Below the pieces are notes generated by a model. It was not told the origin of the DNA and ran no database searches. It worked only from the letters and a program-made list of their open reading frames with translations. Positions 47,491 through 59,207 of a stretch of 64,000 nt of DNA are shown piece after piece. How positions within the stretch are numbered: position 1 is the first letter of the stretch; every line of letters begins with the position of its first letter. Made by a program: the position numbers and the translations under genes. The stretch comes from Marsupella aquatica (taxonomy: Eukaryota > Marchantiophyta): NCBI GenBank assembly GCA_973895155.1, contig OZ316896.1, forward strand, positions 2,418,001-2,482,000, given 5' to 3'.

Positions 47491-48176
47491 TGAACTCGTC
47501 ACTTCACGGTGGCCTTTTGGTTTTTTACTGGGTTACTCTTGACTTGTTTGGCCTCTTTGGCCTTCTTGGGGTCTTTTGCTTCCCCCCTTTTTTGGGGGTT
47601 CTTTCGCCTTTAGGACCATGTCTCCCTTGGCGTGTATGTCTTTTTGGTGATATATATGACACTCCATTTTGGACTGATCTATTGTACTAATATGCACTAT
47701 TTTTGTTCTAACTGTGAACTCGTCACTTCACGGTGGCCTTTTGGTTTTTTCCTGGGTTACTCTTGACTTGACTTGTTTGGCCTCTTTGGCCTTCTTGGGG
47801 TCTTTTTCTTCCCGCCCTTTTTTTTTGGGTTCTTTCGCCTTTAGGACCATGTCTCCCTTGGCGTGTATGTCATTTTGGCAGTGTGATATATATGGCACTC
47901 CATTTTGGACTATTCTATTGTACTAATATGCACTTTTTTTGTTCTAACTGTGAACTCGTCACGGTGGCCTTTTGGTTTTTTTCTGGGTTACTCTTGACTT
48001 GTTTGGCCTCTTTGGCCTTCTTGGGGTCTTTTCCTTCCCCCCATTTTTTGGGTTCTTTCACCTTTAGGACCGTGTCTCCCGGTTTGGCGTTTCTGTCTTT
48101 TTGGAAGTATGACATATATGGCACTCCATTTTGGACTAATCTATGGTACTAAGATGCACTGTTTTTGTTCTAACCA
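47491..48176 (+). repeat. Family A tandem array, three copies of about 224-236 bp
   Basis: Units start at 47491, 47715 and 47951 with TGAACTCGTCAC. They share TGGCCTTTTGGTTTTTT, GTTTGGCCTCTTTGGCCTTC, TTAGGACCATGTCTCCCTTG and TGATATATATGGCACTCC. Frames of 66-89 codons repeat with the units; they are hydrophobic because of T-richness and are not real proteins. Confidence 0.95.
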
Positions 48177-48328
48177 GCAAGTGCTTTAATTGCTCATAAA
48201 TATATGGAGAATAGTTTAGTGCCTCTCAAAGCCTTCAAAATTGCAGACAATGGCTTTTGGCAGTAACTTTTCACAAGCTTATATAAAAGTTCTTTTTTGT
48301 CTTTTTGGAATAGCCTGTAGAGTGACTT

Positions 48329-48655
48329 ATTGTTGGCAAATGATCATTTTGTGTGGCTTATGAATTTGGTAGTCCAAATCTTTTTTGGGTCAGTAATTTA
48401 ACTATTGAGATAAGGTCTATCAAATTTGAAGCTGTGAGACTCCCTTATGTGCCCATTTCCACTGCCATCCAACTTAGTTGTGTCCCGAGTAACATATTGT
48501 TGGCAAATGATCATTTCTTGTGGATTGTGAATTTGGTAGTCCAAATCTTTTTTTGGTCAGTAATTTAACTATTGAGTTAATGTCTATCAAATTTGAAGTG
48601 AGACTCCCTTATGTGCCCATTTCCACTTCTATCCAACTTAGTTGTGTCCCAAGAG
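48329..48655 (+). repeat. 167-bp tandem duplication
   Basis: ATTGTTGGCAAATGATCATT occurs at 48329 and 48496, and the two copies match almost throughout to AACTTAGTTGTGTCCC. It is non-coding. Confidence 0.9.
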
Positions 48656-50430
48656 TAATGGGAAACCATTTTGGAATCATTGACTAATATTTTCTACATT
48701 GTCACTCTTGGTTTTGTCCAACTAGCCCATGCAAGCTTTGCTGACAAAGAAATGGTGACTATGATCATGCCCATTCACCCCAACTCTAGTTGTGCCCCTC
48801 TAGTCATGGCCAAAAGGCTTCATTCCAGACTGTAAGGCTGTGCTTCCTATCCTGCTTTATAGATGAAAGCGCCTGAATGCCCATTTTTCGAACTAGCCCA
48901 GGTTACCTCTTCTTTGAACTTGAATAGAGGAGAAGACAATAAAAGTGTCAACAAAATATATTTGCTATCACTATGTTTTGAAGGCTAATGAAATGATAAA
49001 AAAAACATCATGTCTGGACCCCATCATTCTAACAATCATACATAGCATAAAATCCTCCTTCTATGCACATGTTTGATGGTGAAGCCTAGAGTCACAGTCT
49101 AGAGGCTTTAACTCTAGACCTCAACTCTAGCTTCCCTTCACCCTTTATATATAAGATGGCAACAGATGATGACAAAGTCAATATGCATGACATATCATAC
49201 ACCCCATCCTGCTCATTCACATACATTTGGTGGGGCCCTTGAGTTATGGTCTAGAGGCTTCACTCTAGAAGCCTAGACCCTAGCTCTAACTTGTGTTCCG
49301 GTTTATGTTTGCGCTTGATAACAAGATTATAAAGTTTGCCACTTTTTTAGTTTAATTACTACATTGCCATCTTTTTCTACGGTTGGTTAAGCAAAGTAAC
49401 TTTGATTAGTTTCGAATGATCCAATGGTTAACATCTCATCAGATTATATCATCGAATATTTGTTATCATCCTCAACTTTACCTTAATACCCTCACCCATC
49501 CTCAACCAGGGGGACAGGGAAGTGGGCAAGAGAGTCGGGCAACCAACCAAGATGGGCAGAGCAAGTTGGGGAGACCAAATTAAGAGACCCTACTCAATCT
49601 TAAGACTTGGAAAGGGTGTTGTGATTAGGGTAGAGGACATGATGGCCATCTGTGAGTAAAACCTGGTTAGATGTAGATTAAGAGACTTGTTGTTAACTAG
49701 ATTTACTTTGTTTACCTAACAATGGAAAATAATGGAAAATAATAATTGAACAGAATGTAGTAAATCTCAAAACTCATTTATTGTGGCCCGTTGAGCCCCG
49801 CAATTCCTATGTTGCACAAAAGGTGAAAACATGAGGATCTATATCTTCACATTTACTAATGTATGATTGGCTGATCCACGTAAGTGTAGAACTTTCTTGA
49901 CATTAGTTGCCCGGGCAAGTGTAGCCCAAGGTGTAACCTCCTTGCGCCAAATGAGGTTCTGAGATCAAACTTCATGAGTCAACTATCTTTTGCATAAACC
50001 CACATCTCAAGTTGGGCTTCACCATAGCCCCTTTGCACACAAAGGACTTGACACTTGGAAAAATTGGAGGTCACTATGGTATCATATAAATGGAAATGGG
50101 CAGCCAAATATCATCAAAGAGTGTGACTCAAGTGCTTGTAATTACATCGGTGGTCTGGCATTTACTGGTGGTACTTTAGTGTAACATGTCAACACTCCCA
50201 TTTGAGAAAATTGAGACCTCCCAAAGGATGAGACATCCAAAAAAGTGAATGCCTCTATGAACAAGTTGTGGTTTATGACTAATTAATCACAATCATAAGA
50301 CCTTATTATGGCAGTGTTTTGACACACTCTAAGAGGCCTTATCTAGCTTTGGATCTCACTTTAGATAGATTTGTGGGTTCATTCTAATAGTAATGTCCTT
50401 AGTGTCTGCACATTGATGTTCAAACTTATA
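48656..50430. other. Intergenic stretch, repeat-like, no gene
   Basis: TCTAGAGGCTTTAACTCTAG and TCTAGAGGCTTCACTCTAGA (about 49102 and 49250) are related to CTAGGGTCTAGA phrases near 35600. No coding signal is found. Confidence 0.45.
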
Positions 50431-53400
50431 GGTCCAACTCACATGTGAGTTGCCCTTCACAACGCGGCTCTCAAACTAAAACTTGTCATCATATTATTCA
50501 CTTAGGCTTTGATGTCAAAAGCCCCTGGTCAGGCAGGCTTGCCAACATCTTTTGGGGAAACCCACGGGCAAAGGCTGCAACCTTCCTCCCCTTGCAGGTC
50601 CCACCCTCTACATGGGGATTACAACATATATATAAGCCCTTCATAATTCTCCTAAGCGGAGGGTACCTCAAAGATGAGTCTCAAACTCAGGCGTGCACAC
50701 ATGACATGTAGAGGGAAAGAAGATTGAGTAGATATTCTTTTTTTCAGAAATTGTAGCTTGATTGAGGGTTGCATTGTGAAGGGCCGCTATGAGACAGCAA
50801 AGCAAAAGGTGGAAGTAATCTATGGGAAAGATGATGAAGAAAAAGGGATAGAGAATCCACAACCGGATGATATTGCGAATGACTGTTAAAGGAAGCAAAA
50901 AGTTGACCAGGCTGACAACAATGACAACAATGACATTGTCAATAAAAGGTACTATATGATTTGATTTAATCTATTTCTCCACTTCACTGTTCAGTGTGTT
51001 TGTTCACTGTGAGGTTCATTGATTTTCTCATGATTGATTCTTGTATTGGTCCAATGCAGTAAAGACTTACGGCCATTCAGGTCAATTAAACTTGATAAGG
51101 GTGGAGACCTCAAATGAAGTCGCGCGTGGGCCAGGCTATGGTACTAAAAGAGAGCCATCAGCACACTACGCACAACGACCCATAGTTCATAGAAACTTTT
51201 CACTAGGACAATTTGGGGAATTTTTGGCCAGCAAGAGGAGCAGCTTGGAGTGAGACATGATCAGTGTGAATCAAAATTTTCACTCTATCACTAACTATAG
51301 TACAATTTCAATCAATTTAACCAATTGTTGATTCAGGTGAATACCTAGCCCAGACCACAACTTAGGCAAATTGACTATGCAAGTAAGGGATACAATTTGA
51401 ATGTGAATAGTGTAACAGAACATTGACACGCATAACTAGTGTAGATCTCTAGAGCGGGAACCATTATGTACATTTCACTATGCAGATTATTTTACGGTGC
51501 AAATTACAACACAATAGCACACTCAAACTGTTTATGAGCATTATCTTAGTATGTTTCAGATTTTTTTATAGATATTCATTCTACACAGTCTTTTATTTTA
51601 CGGATGACAACACAATAGCACACTCAAACTCTTCATGAACATTATTGTTTAGAGATTAATATTTTGCAGATTCTTTTATTATATGGATAATTTCATGCTT
51701 CAATGACGAATTGGTTCTTGGAATGCTTTTTAAATTGGATGATTTGGAAGAAGTTATTTCAATGGTGGACCTGCGTTGAAATAACCTGAGTGTTGTTGAT
51801 GATTATGGTTCTTTCAAGCGTCTGGCACATGGCTGGCATGTGTCACAATCATCTGCACGCTGCCTAACACCCCGTGGTGTGCTGGTATATGACTGACATG
51901 TGACAGTCATATGTAGCCCAAAGTCGATACAGGTGGTAATTGGCATTCAAATACACTTAACTGGTAATGAGAAATTAAAAATGATAGGTGGAGAAACTGG
52001 ACAAGGACCATAATAATGGAAACCATGACCTTAAAGTGAGACATTTAGGGCTGCATTGTGAAGGGCCACTCACATGCGACCCTCAATGAGCAACAAAGTT
52101 TTGTAAAGCTCAATTCACATTTGAGCAAGTTTCTTGCAAAAGTCAGTTCCATCTTGAGCTGAAATTTGTGCAGCCAAAACCTGAGCTTCTTGGACCTATC
52201 ATAGCACTAATAGGCTCCTTCACTCCTATGCCCTATAATTTGCATACCGACTTAGGCGGGACGACTCTCTGCAGCCTGCCTGGTGACCAAACTGGTCCTA
52301 CTTTTATCTGTTGCTAACCCAATCAATAGGTAAAATTGCATTCTTTGTACATTTCCCACTTAGCTTTTTTAGTGGTACTCATAAAGTAGAAAACCACACT
52401 ATAGTCTTGGGACTATGGATAGGCTGAACAAATGACAAAGGAATAAAACAAAGGTAGGCTTGCAGTGGGTTGTGGTCCCTGATATGCATAAAAGAAACTA
52501 ATGTTGACAAGCTAGGAGCAATAACCAACACAAGATTCTCCTGCAAGTGCTCTAAGATCATAGTTACAAAAGCAAACTACTGAAAGCAAATGTAAGGACA
52601 ATAAAAGGGAATAAACTTATCAACAGATACAATACATGAAACGTAAATAACACTGAAGCCAAAAGAAGAGGATGAAATTGCATGGCATTTTGACCTAGCA
52701 AACATAGTCGCGCACACTCTGTGAGTGAATAGGTGACCAAAAGCTAGAAGCAAACAAGAGCATGCAAGCTGAGCACAGGAGCGACAAACGGATGGATCAG
52801 AATTGACCCAGCAGGGAGATGTGGCCCCATAATAAAAGAACACACAATCTGAAAGTACAATAAAAATCATACAGTTGAAGCTACGAGAGATATATATGGT
52901 CTCTCATATGTCTCCTCGCATACGCAAGTTTACATACGGTCACCCTATATCTGGTAACGGAGACCATATGGCCTTCATCCTATACAGACCAGCAATTCAC
53001 TGAGCAAGATGTACCCGACTGAACCGCCTTACGTGCCAGGTCTGACAGCACTATCCATGCATTTCCAAAGGCAAGGGCCGGAAGCTTTCAAACCCTTGCA
53101 AGTCTTGATCTTTGTCTTGTGAAAAAAACAAGAAAAACTGTACACTCTTCCAAATTTTGTAGTCCTTGAATATAAGGGAACTAGATTTGTGTGGGGAACC
53201 AGGTTTTGTTATCAAGGAAGCTATGCTACTTTTCCCCGTATCAGTATCGGGACTCCAAAGGGCCGCAACCTTGAAGGTTCGCAGATGCAAGTTGGCCCTT
53301 ACAAAATTTTGTTGCTCGATTGAGGGCCGCGTTGTGAAGGACTCCTCACATGCCAATTGGGGAGTGTGGGGCTCCGTTGAGGGCTGCATTGTGAAGGGCC

Positions 53401-53475
53401 CCTCACATGCCAATTGGGGAGTGTGTCGCTCAGTTGAGGTTGCATTATGACTGGTTGCTCATGTGTGAGTTGGAC
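50431..53475. repeat. Scattered copies of family C and local duplications
   Basis: A motif close to TTGAGGGCTGCATTGTGAAG followed by GGCCNCTCACATG occurs at 50762, 52045, 53320, 53377 and 53434 on the plus strand. It is reversed at about 50439-50475. The last three form a 57-bp tandem. A separate duplication (CACAATAGCACACTCAAACT) lies at about 51510 and 51611. No gene is recognised in the stretch. Confidence 0.75.
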
Positions 53476-53479
53476 CGTA

Positions 53480-54190
53480 ATACCTGTCAGGGAAAAAGGT
53501 TACCAATGTGTAACCTTTTCTACTAGGTGCCACCATTTCCATAACTTGTGCCAAGAAAGTCTTGCCCCATAATTTTTTTCCTGAGCAGGTATTATGTATG
53601 ATACTGACTCTTTGGGTTGGGGTTCTAGTCTGAAACCCGTTCTAGTCTGAAACCACAATGCTGTTATGGTCGAATATCATTTCCTCACTTTCTGGTCCCA
53701 AGGTTACACACTAGTATCCCTGGGCCAAACATCATTACCCTTTAGTTACAAGGGGCAACCAGTTCCTCACTTTCTGGTCACAAGGTTACACACTAGTGTA
53801 TCCCTGGGCCAAAAGTAGTAATTCCTGTTAGGAATAAAAGTTTCTACTAGGTGCCACCATTTCCATAACCCTTTGCCTAGAAAATCTTGTCCAGTAAATG
53901 TTTTTTGGACAGGTATTATGTACTATAATGAATGTTTGGGATGGGGTTAGTGTCTTTAACCTGTTCCCACAAAACCTGTTCCCACAAAGCTCAGAAAAAA
54001 CTTCTCTACTTTCTGGTCAGAGGGGTTATAGACCACTAACCCTTTCCTCACTTTCTGGCCAGGGTTATAATCACTTTCAGGCCAGGGTTATAATCACTTT
54101 CAGGCCAGGGTTATAATCTAGTAACCCCACACCAAGCCATCATTACACTATACATTACCCTTTACTTACAAGAGGCTTTACTTACAAGAG
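53480..54190. repeat. Family B repeat, two diverged copies
   Basis: TTTCTACTAGGTGCCACCAT begins related units at about 53518 and 53840. Both run through CCATTTCCATAAC, an AGGTATTATGTA segment, a GGGTTGGGGTT or GGGATGGGGTT segment, and TCCTCACTTTCTGG with GGTTACACACTAGT. The second copy contains a short triplicate of TCAGGCCAGGGTTATAATCA (about 54056-54116). The family also occurs at 14900-15110. Confidence 0.8.
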
Positions 54191-54692
54191 GCACAAGAGG
54201 CACAGACCCCAGTGCGATTCAATCCCCTCCAGTGTACACGAGCACCTCAGTCGGGACCGGGTGGAGCGAACTTTCATTGTTGATTTACCAGATTGGCTGG
54301 CCGGAGCACTTGGAAGTGCAATCGAAAGCACTGACCCTGGACAGAATCATGCCGCGCTCCTAGGGACAAGCTCATCCCTTGCCAGAATTTGAGTTTTCTG
54401 CCCCAGTTTGGACACAGTGCCATTGTCGAGCATCGGTTTGAGGCATTGTGCATTTAGGGTCTTGCTCGTTGCACTTTGAAGATGCAGGATTTGTCTCTCG
54501 CTCAGGCCCGATTTTTGCCGGTGAATTGGCAATCTCTCGCTTTGCACTCTGTATTTGCGTCTGATTCGAGAAGTGAATGCTCCGTTGAGTTGTGGACAGG
54601 TGAAAGAACAGTTAGGGTTTTGTGGGAGCTTTCGCGTAGGAGGTGATAGGCTCGACTTTTTTTTCTTAAGAAGTGGTACTACCGTAGAGAAG
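54191..54692 (+). other. Upstream region and leader of the CWC25-like gene
   Basis: No separate gene is supported. The reading frame is open for 46 codons upstream of the chosen start at 54693, beginning with an ATG at 54555. Those residues do not match the family, so the stretch is treated as leader. Confidence 0.5.
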
Positions 54693-56225
54693 ATGGCGTT
54701 GAAGTTTCTAAATAAAAAGGGATGGCATACGGGGAGTTTGAAGAATCTGGAAACAGTTTGGAAGGCGGAGCAGAAGCACGAAGCAGAGCAAAAGAAATTG
54801 GCTGAGTTGAAAGTGCAGCTGCACAAGGAGCGAGAAGCTGAGGAATTGCGGCAGCTTCACATTGCGTCTGGCATTGCTCCGCGGCAGGATCGTCTTGAGT
54901 TTCTCTATGACGCTGGACTTGGAGTTGGAGGTGGAGCGAGTAGTAGCAAGCCTTCGACGACTGAAGAAAAGAATTCTGCAAAGACCTCATTAGAACCCGG
55001 CAAGCAGAACAGAGGGGAGCAGCCATCAGGTGAGACATTTGCCCCAGCCGTTCCAGGAGCTCTGTTCTCGCAGACGAATTTCGTATCTGCAAACGATAAG
55101 TGGCGGAAGATTCACAGCGATCCGCTGTTCCTCATCAAGCAGCAGGAACTGGCAGCGCTGGACCGCATAAGAAAGAACCCGGTGAAGATGCAGATGCTGG
55201 AAAGTCAAGCGCGTAAGACACTGAAGCCAGAGAAGGGCAAGGCTGCGGCTGACAGCAGAAAGCACAAAAAAAGAAAGCATGAACGAAATGACGATGAACA
55301 CCGTCGGAGGAAGCATGAACGGAACGAGGATGAACGCAATAGGAGGAAACATGACCGGAAAGATGATGATCACGATATGACCAAGCGCGACCGGGAAGAG
55401 GATGAACAGCAGAGGAGGACTCGTGAACCGGAAGAGGATAGAGCTCGTAGGAGGATGCATGAAAGCGAGGAGGATGAACCACGTAGGAGGAGGCCTGAAC
55501 CGGAGAAGGGTGAGACTCTTAGCAGGAAGCATAAATGGCAGGAGGATGACAAACACGGGAGGAATCATGGACTGGGAGAGGATGACAACAATAAGATGAA
55601 CAATGACAGGGAAGGGGATGAACCTCGTAGAAGGAGGCATGAGCCGGAAAGGGGTGGAAATCCCAGCAGGAAGCATGCACGGGAGGAGGATGACAACCAC
55701 AGGAATTATGGACGGGGTGAGGACGACAACTATAAGAGCAAGCATGGGGATGTACCCAGGAGGAGGATGCATGAAAGGGAAGATGATGCACCCCGTACGA
55801 AGAAGCATGAACGAGAAGAGGTTGACAATCCTAGCAGGATGCATGAACGACAGGATGATGACAAGCACTCGAAGAGTCATGGACGGAGAGAGCATGACAA
55901 TTACAGGATCACGCATGACAGGAAAGAGGATGGACCTCGTAGGGGGATGCATGAAAGGGGAGAGGATGAACCCCGGGGGAGGAAGGATGATAGAGAAGTG
56001 GGTACGTTTCTTAGAAAAAAGCACTATCAGGAAGACAACCGCAGGAGAAGTCATGGACGGGGAGAGGATGACAACTATAAGAGGAAGAATGACTGGGAAG
56101 AGGGTGAAACCCCTAGGAGGAAGAATGAACGGGACGAGGATGACATGCACAGGGGGAGTTATGGACCGGTAGAGGATGGATCCCCTAGGAGGAAGTCTCT
56201 CGTACAAAGCCTTAGAAGTGACTGA
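54693..56225 (+). CDS. CWC25: Pre-mRNA-splicing factor CWC25-like (CIR N-terminal domain)
   Basis: A single exon encodes 510 residues. Met at 54693 was chosen because MALKFLNKKGWHTGSLKNLE is the conserved start of the plant proteins. The CIR-N motif continues VWKAEQKHEAEQKKLAELKV. IAPRQDRLEFLYDAGLGVGG and ANDKWRKIHSDPLFLIKQQE (about 133-152) are family blocks. From about residue 190 the tail is almost entirely Arg, Lys, His, Glu and Asp in loose repeats. In yeast and human, CWC25 joins the activated spliceosome (B*) and stabilises the branch site for step one of splicing; that role is inferred. Plant CWC25-like genes also have RS/RD-rich tails. The lack of introns, in a region of intron-rich genes, may indicate retroposition. 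Confidence 0.88.
   Translation: MALKFLNKKGWHTGSLKNLETVWKAEQKHEAEQKKLAELKVQLHKEREAEELRQLHIASGIAPRQDRLEFLYDAGLGVGGGASSSKPSTTEEKNSAKTSLEPGKQNRGEQPSGETFAPAVPGALFSQTNFVSANDKWRKIHSDPLFLIKQQELAALDRIRKNPVKMQMLESQARKTLKPEKGKAAADSRKHKKRKHERNDDEHRRRKHERNEDERNRRKHDRKDDDHDMTKRDREEDEQQRRTREPEEDRARRRMHESEEDEPRRRRPEPEKGETLSRKHKWQEDDKHGRNHGLGEDDNNKMNNDREGDEPRRRRHEPERGGNPSRKHAREEDDNHRNYGRGEDDNYKSKHGDVPRRRMHEREDDAPRTKKHEREEVDNPSRMHERQDDDKHSKSHGRREHDNYRITHDRKEDGPRRGMHERGEDEPRGRKDDREVGTFLRKKHYQEDNRRRSHGRGEDDNYKRKNDWEEGETPRRKNERDEDDMHRGSYGPVEDGSPRRKSLVQSLRSD
55255..56180 (+). repeat. Degenerate charged repeats within the CWC25-like tail
   Basis: Units of about 13 to 17 codons repeat many times around RRRMHEREDD and DKHGRNHGLGEDDNN. 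At DNA level the words GAGGATGA, AGGAGGAAGCATGA and GACGGGGAGAGGATGACAAC recur. Because of this, other frames stay open: 189 codons on the same strand, and 393 codons rich in Pro, Val, Ile, Phe and Leu on the opposite strand. Confidence 0.85.
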
Positions 56226-57584
56226 TGCAAGTGCCTAAAGCTTAACTGAAAGATCGCGTGGCAGCTGTGAAGTTGTCGATAGGAACTTGCAGGGATCATG
56301 CTTGTCCTCGGTATATAATAGGACCTACATAAGTAGGAAAATGGGATGTGATCCTTGATTAGCCAGCAGAGAGCCTAAACCTCTCCTTCGCGAAACGGAT
56401 TGAAACAATTTGTGCCAAGGACTACTGCCGATTATCTGTCTTCGTTGGGCCATCTATTTTCTGATGGAAGATTGCATTGCTTCGTCAACTCGGTAGATTT
56501 ATTTCCACTGGTAGAGCGTAGAAGTTATAGTGACGAGTTTCCTAATTTAGTCTCCTGACTGAAAGGGGAATGCATATTTTTGCTAGTTGTCGAAAATTTA
56601 TCGAAAATTGGTCGAGCTTTCCTGCAAGGTTTCATAGATTTAGGGGTTTGATGTTCACTTGCCTAGATGGTCAAGTTATCACTTCCTTCTGTGACCCACT
56701 GTCGGTTGGATTAGACCCCGAATTGCAGCGTGAGAAGCTCGGGCAGCTATGTAGAGGTTGAATTGAGTAAATTTGAATCTCAATTCTATCATTTCAAATG
56801 GATTGGGTTGGTTTTGCACTGGATACCACTGGATGCGTCAGAGAGAGAATTGCAGTTTGTCAGATTCATTTTTGTAGTGAAGAAATGCAACAAGAGAGCG
56901 AGGGAGAAAAAAGAAGAACCCAGTCTGGCTTTTCCAGTGTCTGAACGACGGCTTAAGTAAGAGATTGAAGTGAGCGTTACCTTCTTTGTCTTGGATGTAA
57001 GACGATACTGTTGTCTTGAGGGCCCACTTCATCACTTCGGTCTCTTTGTCTATCAGTAGAGTATTTGCTTCCAAATGAGTTGTCAAGTGCAAGAGCTTGC
57101 AGTGCCGTTCTGGTGAATGATAGAACTTTAAAATCTCTGTAATAGCCGATCAAACTGAGGCAGCAGATTTCATCGCTGCTGCTTATCATTGCGCTTTTAA
57201 TTAAGCAGAAACTAAAAATAATTCCACCTGGCAGGCTTACAACCGGTCTTGACGCTCGATCTGTGAATGCACGGGTCGATGTGACTGCACTGCAATTGCT
57301 TTCATTTCGTTCCATGAAACCTTTCTTGAACACATATTCTTCATCTACCGTATACAAAGGGAATTCGAAGCCTGCATATCTCCTTTTATTGATCAAGAAG
57401 GGTCACTCCACTACGACAGACCTTGCAGTTTGCACACCAGATTCGGAAACCTGAACTGTCTACTACAGTGTTGCAAAGAAGTACCACAAGTCCATGATAA
57501 CCCCTCGACTGCCTCATGCCACCGCGTGTCCCTTGAACGTATCTCGTTGCAAAAACCCCATGACCTAGACCGATTCTCTGCAAT
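56226..57584. other. Intergenic stretch between convergent CWC25-like and SPC22 genes
   Basis: The two genes converge here, so both 3' untranslated regions lie within. Short frames on both strands have no domain. I see nothing else. Confidence 0.45.
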
Positions 57585-58133
57585 CTAGAACATTCTCAGG
57601 AGCTTATCAACTCCTGGTAAGCTCCTGGTATAGTCCTGTGGAAAACTAAACCCTGTCAGAACTCTCTTCTCTGTGTACAGGCGCCCCGTTAATGGCATGA
57701 CATTCCAATACATTGTCAAATTGAAGTCCGTTCCGCGTAGATGGCTTCCTTGGTCCACAAATGGATATTGATATTTGTGTCTCAAGCGACGATTAATCAA
57801 CGCATCTTCCTTCTTTTCTACGATCAGATCCCACAGAGAGATCTGATTGAGCTGGTTCTTGGCAGATGCGTACTCAGCAGCCACGAACACAAACAGCTGC
57901 TTGGTGTTCCAGGTGAATACCGACCGCAAATCTGCAGAAATCCCTAAAGTCAATTTCGCCTCATCGTTGCCATTGTTCAGTCTCTGCAGCACGTCCACGT
58001 TGAGAACCTCCAGATGAACCTCCGGCGACGCAGAATGCAAAGTATCCGTAAACGAAGCTAGCAAGCAGAGGCCGACCAAGACCGTGACCCCGAACGTGAG
58101 GACCGTATTGGCTCTAAACAGAACGGAGTGCAT
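57585..58133 (-). CDS. SPC22: Signal peptidase complex subunit 3 (SPC22/23)
   Basis: A single coding exon gives 182 residues (Arabidopsis SPC22 has 167). Met at 58133 is used because MHSVLFRANTVLTFGVTVLV matches the family start; an upstream in-frame Met at 58181 is not conserved. Residues 8-27 form the single membrane anchor; the rest is lumenal. Family blocks are GNDEAKLTLGISADLRSVFT, WNTKQLFVFVAAEY and GTDFNLTMYWNVMPLTGRLY, which includes the conserved N-glycosylation site NLT. SPC22/23 supports the catalytic SPC21/Sec11 subunit in cleaving signal peptides at the ER membrane. The C-terminus extends about 13 residues beyond the usual end (SLPGVDKLLRMF). The 5' region is one arm of an inverted repeat shared with SPC12. 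Confidence 0.95.
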   Translation of the reverse strand: MHSVLFRANTVLTFGVTVLVGLCLLASFTDTLHSASPEVHLEVLNVDVLQRLNNGNDEAKLTLGISADLRSVFTWNTKQLFVFVAAEYASAKNQLNQISLWDLIVEKKEDALINRRLRHKYQYPFVDQGSHLRGTDFNLTMYWNVMPLTGRLYTEKRVLTGFSFPQDYTRSLPGVDKLLRMF

Positions 58134-59207
58134 GACTCGCCACCCTCTAAATTTTCTCTCTGAGGAGAACGGTGCTAACACAAATATAATACACAGTCAA
58201 AACACTGAGGTTCGCATAGCTTCAATTTTTGGTTGGCGAGCAGAAACCACACGTCGATGTGTAAACTAAGACCCACACTGGTTCGCCGACAACATTCAAG
58301 TAAATTCAGGCAACGAGTCTCGGACCAACAATTGATCCTTGCCGACGGATCCTGGCTTCGGGTCGATGTTCAAATTTTCGCCTGGCCTTGAACGAGAAGA
58401 CACTGTATCACGAGCTGCAATTCACCTACTTCAAAGCACCGCGTGGGCGACTCAATGCAGCTTCTCCCTCTGTAACAAGTTAATTAATAACGATTGTTAT
58501 ATTGTTATACGCCCGCACGGAAAGGAAAGGCCAACGCTCATCCTTGCCATAGCGGAAGACAAAGAATTCCTGTTTCAAATGACAAAGCTAATGAAAATGC
58601 AGAAGCCGACTCGATTGACCACCTCAAACAGGAAAAGAAACGAAAGGAAATGCCGACCCACTCCAAAAAATCCTCGACTGCCATCAAAATCGTTCGAGGA
58701 AAAACCGTAAAGCAATCCTAAAGAAGAAATCGATAATTACAGAAAACGGCCGGCAATGCCAAACTCCGAACCCGCTGAAAGCTGGAATCAACGGACAGAG
58801 AAACACATGACATAGGCAGAAGCAGCGACATCAAACACAAGAAATCACACTCCCCCACCGAAATCCTCACTGTCACTATCGACTCTCAAAAAAACCCCGA
58901 ACAGAACATATTCAAAGCATCGACCCAAAATTCGAAAATGTATCAAACCGAAAAAGACGATGCAAACCTGCTGCGCAACGAACCAACAACAACATCTACA
59001 GAGCTTCAGACGACAATCTGAACGATTTCCAAAGCTCACGACGACCTCGACTCCAACCAAATAGAAGAAACATGAAGTGCCCCCTTTACTCACCGCCACG
59101 CCTCGCTCATTTGCCGTCTCCTCAATAATCTCCCTCTCACAACGATCACGCCTTTCAGCCCTCCTCTCTCGATACCTTCTGCGCCTTCTAGTGGGAAAGA
59201 ATTCTGT
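58134..59207 (-). promoter_or_regulatory. Left arm of 1.05-kb inverted repeat: SPC22 promoter, leader exon and leader intron
   Basis: Read on the minus strand, this arm aligns with 61733-62790 on the plus strand over about 1.05 kb with small indels. I judge it about 85 percent identical by eye. A donor GTGAGT near 59084 (after GAGCGAGGCGTGGCG) and an acceptor GTGTTAG next to CACCGTTCTCCTCAGAGAG near 58175 would define a leader intron of about 900 bases. The SPC22 start codon follows about 40 bases later. Confidence 0.8.

Noticed and set aside
47490-48152. Three similar small hydrophobic frames (66-89 codons) starting MNSSLHGGLLVF or alike
   Set aside because: They repeat with the family A tandem units and arise from T-rich DNA; no conservation of frame between copies.
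55603-56172. Plus-strand frame of 189 codons with repeated MTGKRM/GGCMKG-like words
   Set aside because: Frame-shifted reading of the same tandem array as the CWC25-like tail; no family match and no separate start context.
55026-56207. Minus-strand open frame of 393 codons, rich in Pro, Val, Ile, Leu and Phe
   Set aside because: It is the exact antisense of the charged CWC25-like tail. Repeats of Arg/Glu/Asp codons give Pro/Val/Ile/Phe codons on the other strand, so it is a composition artefact.
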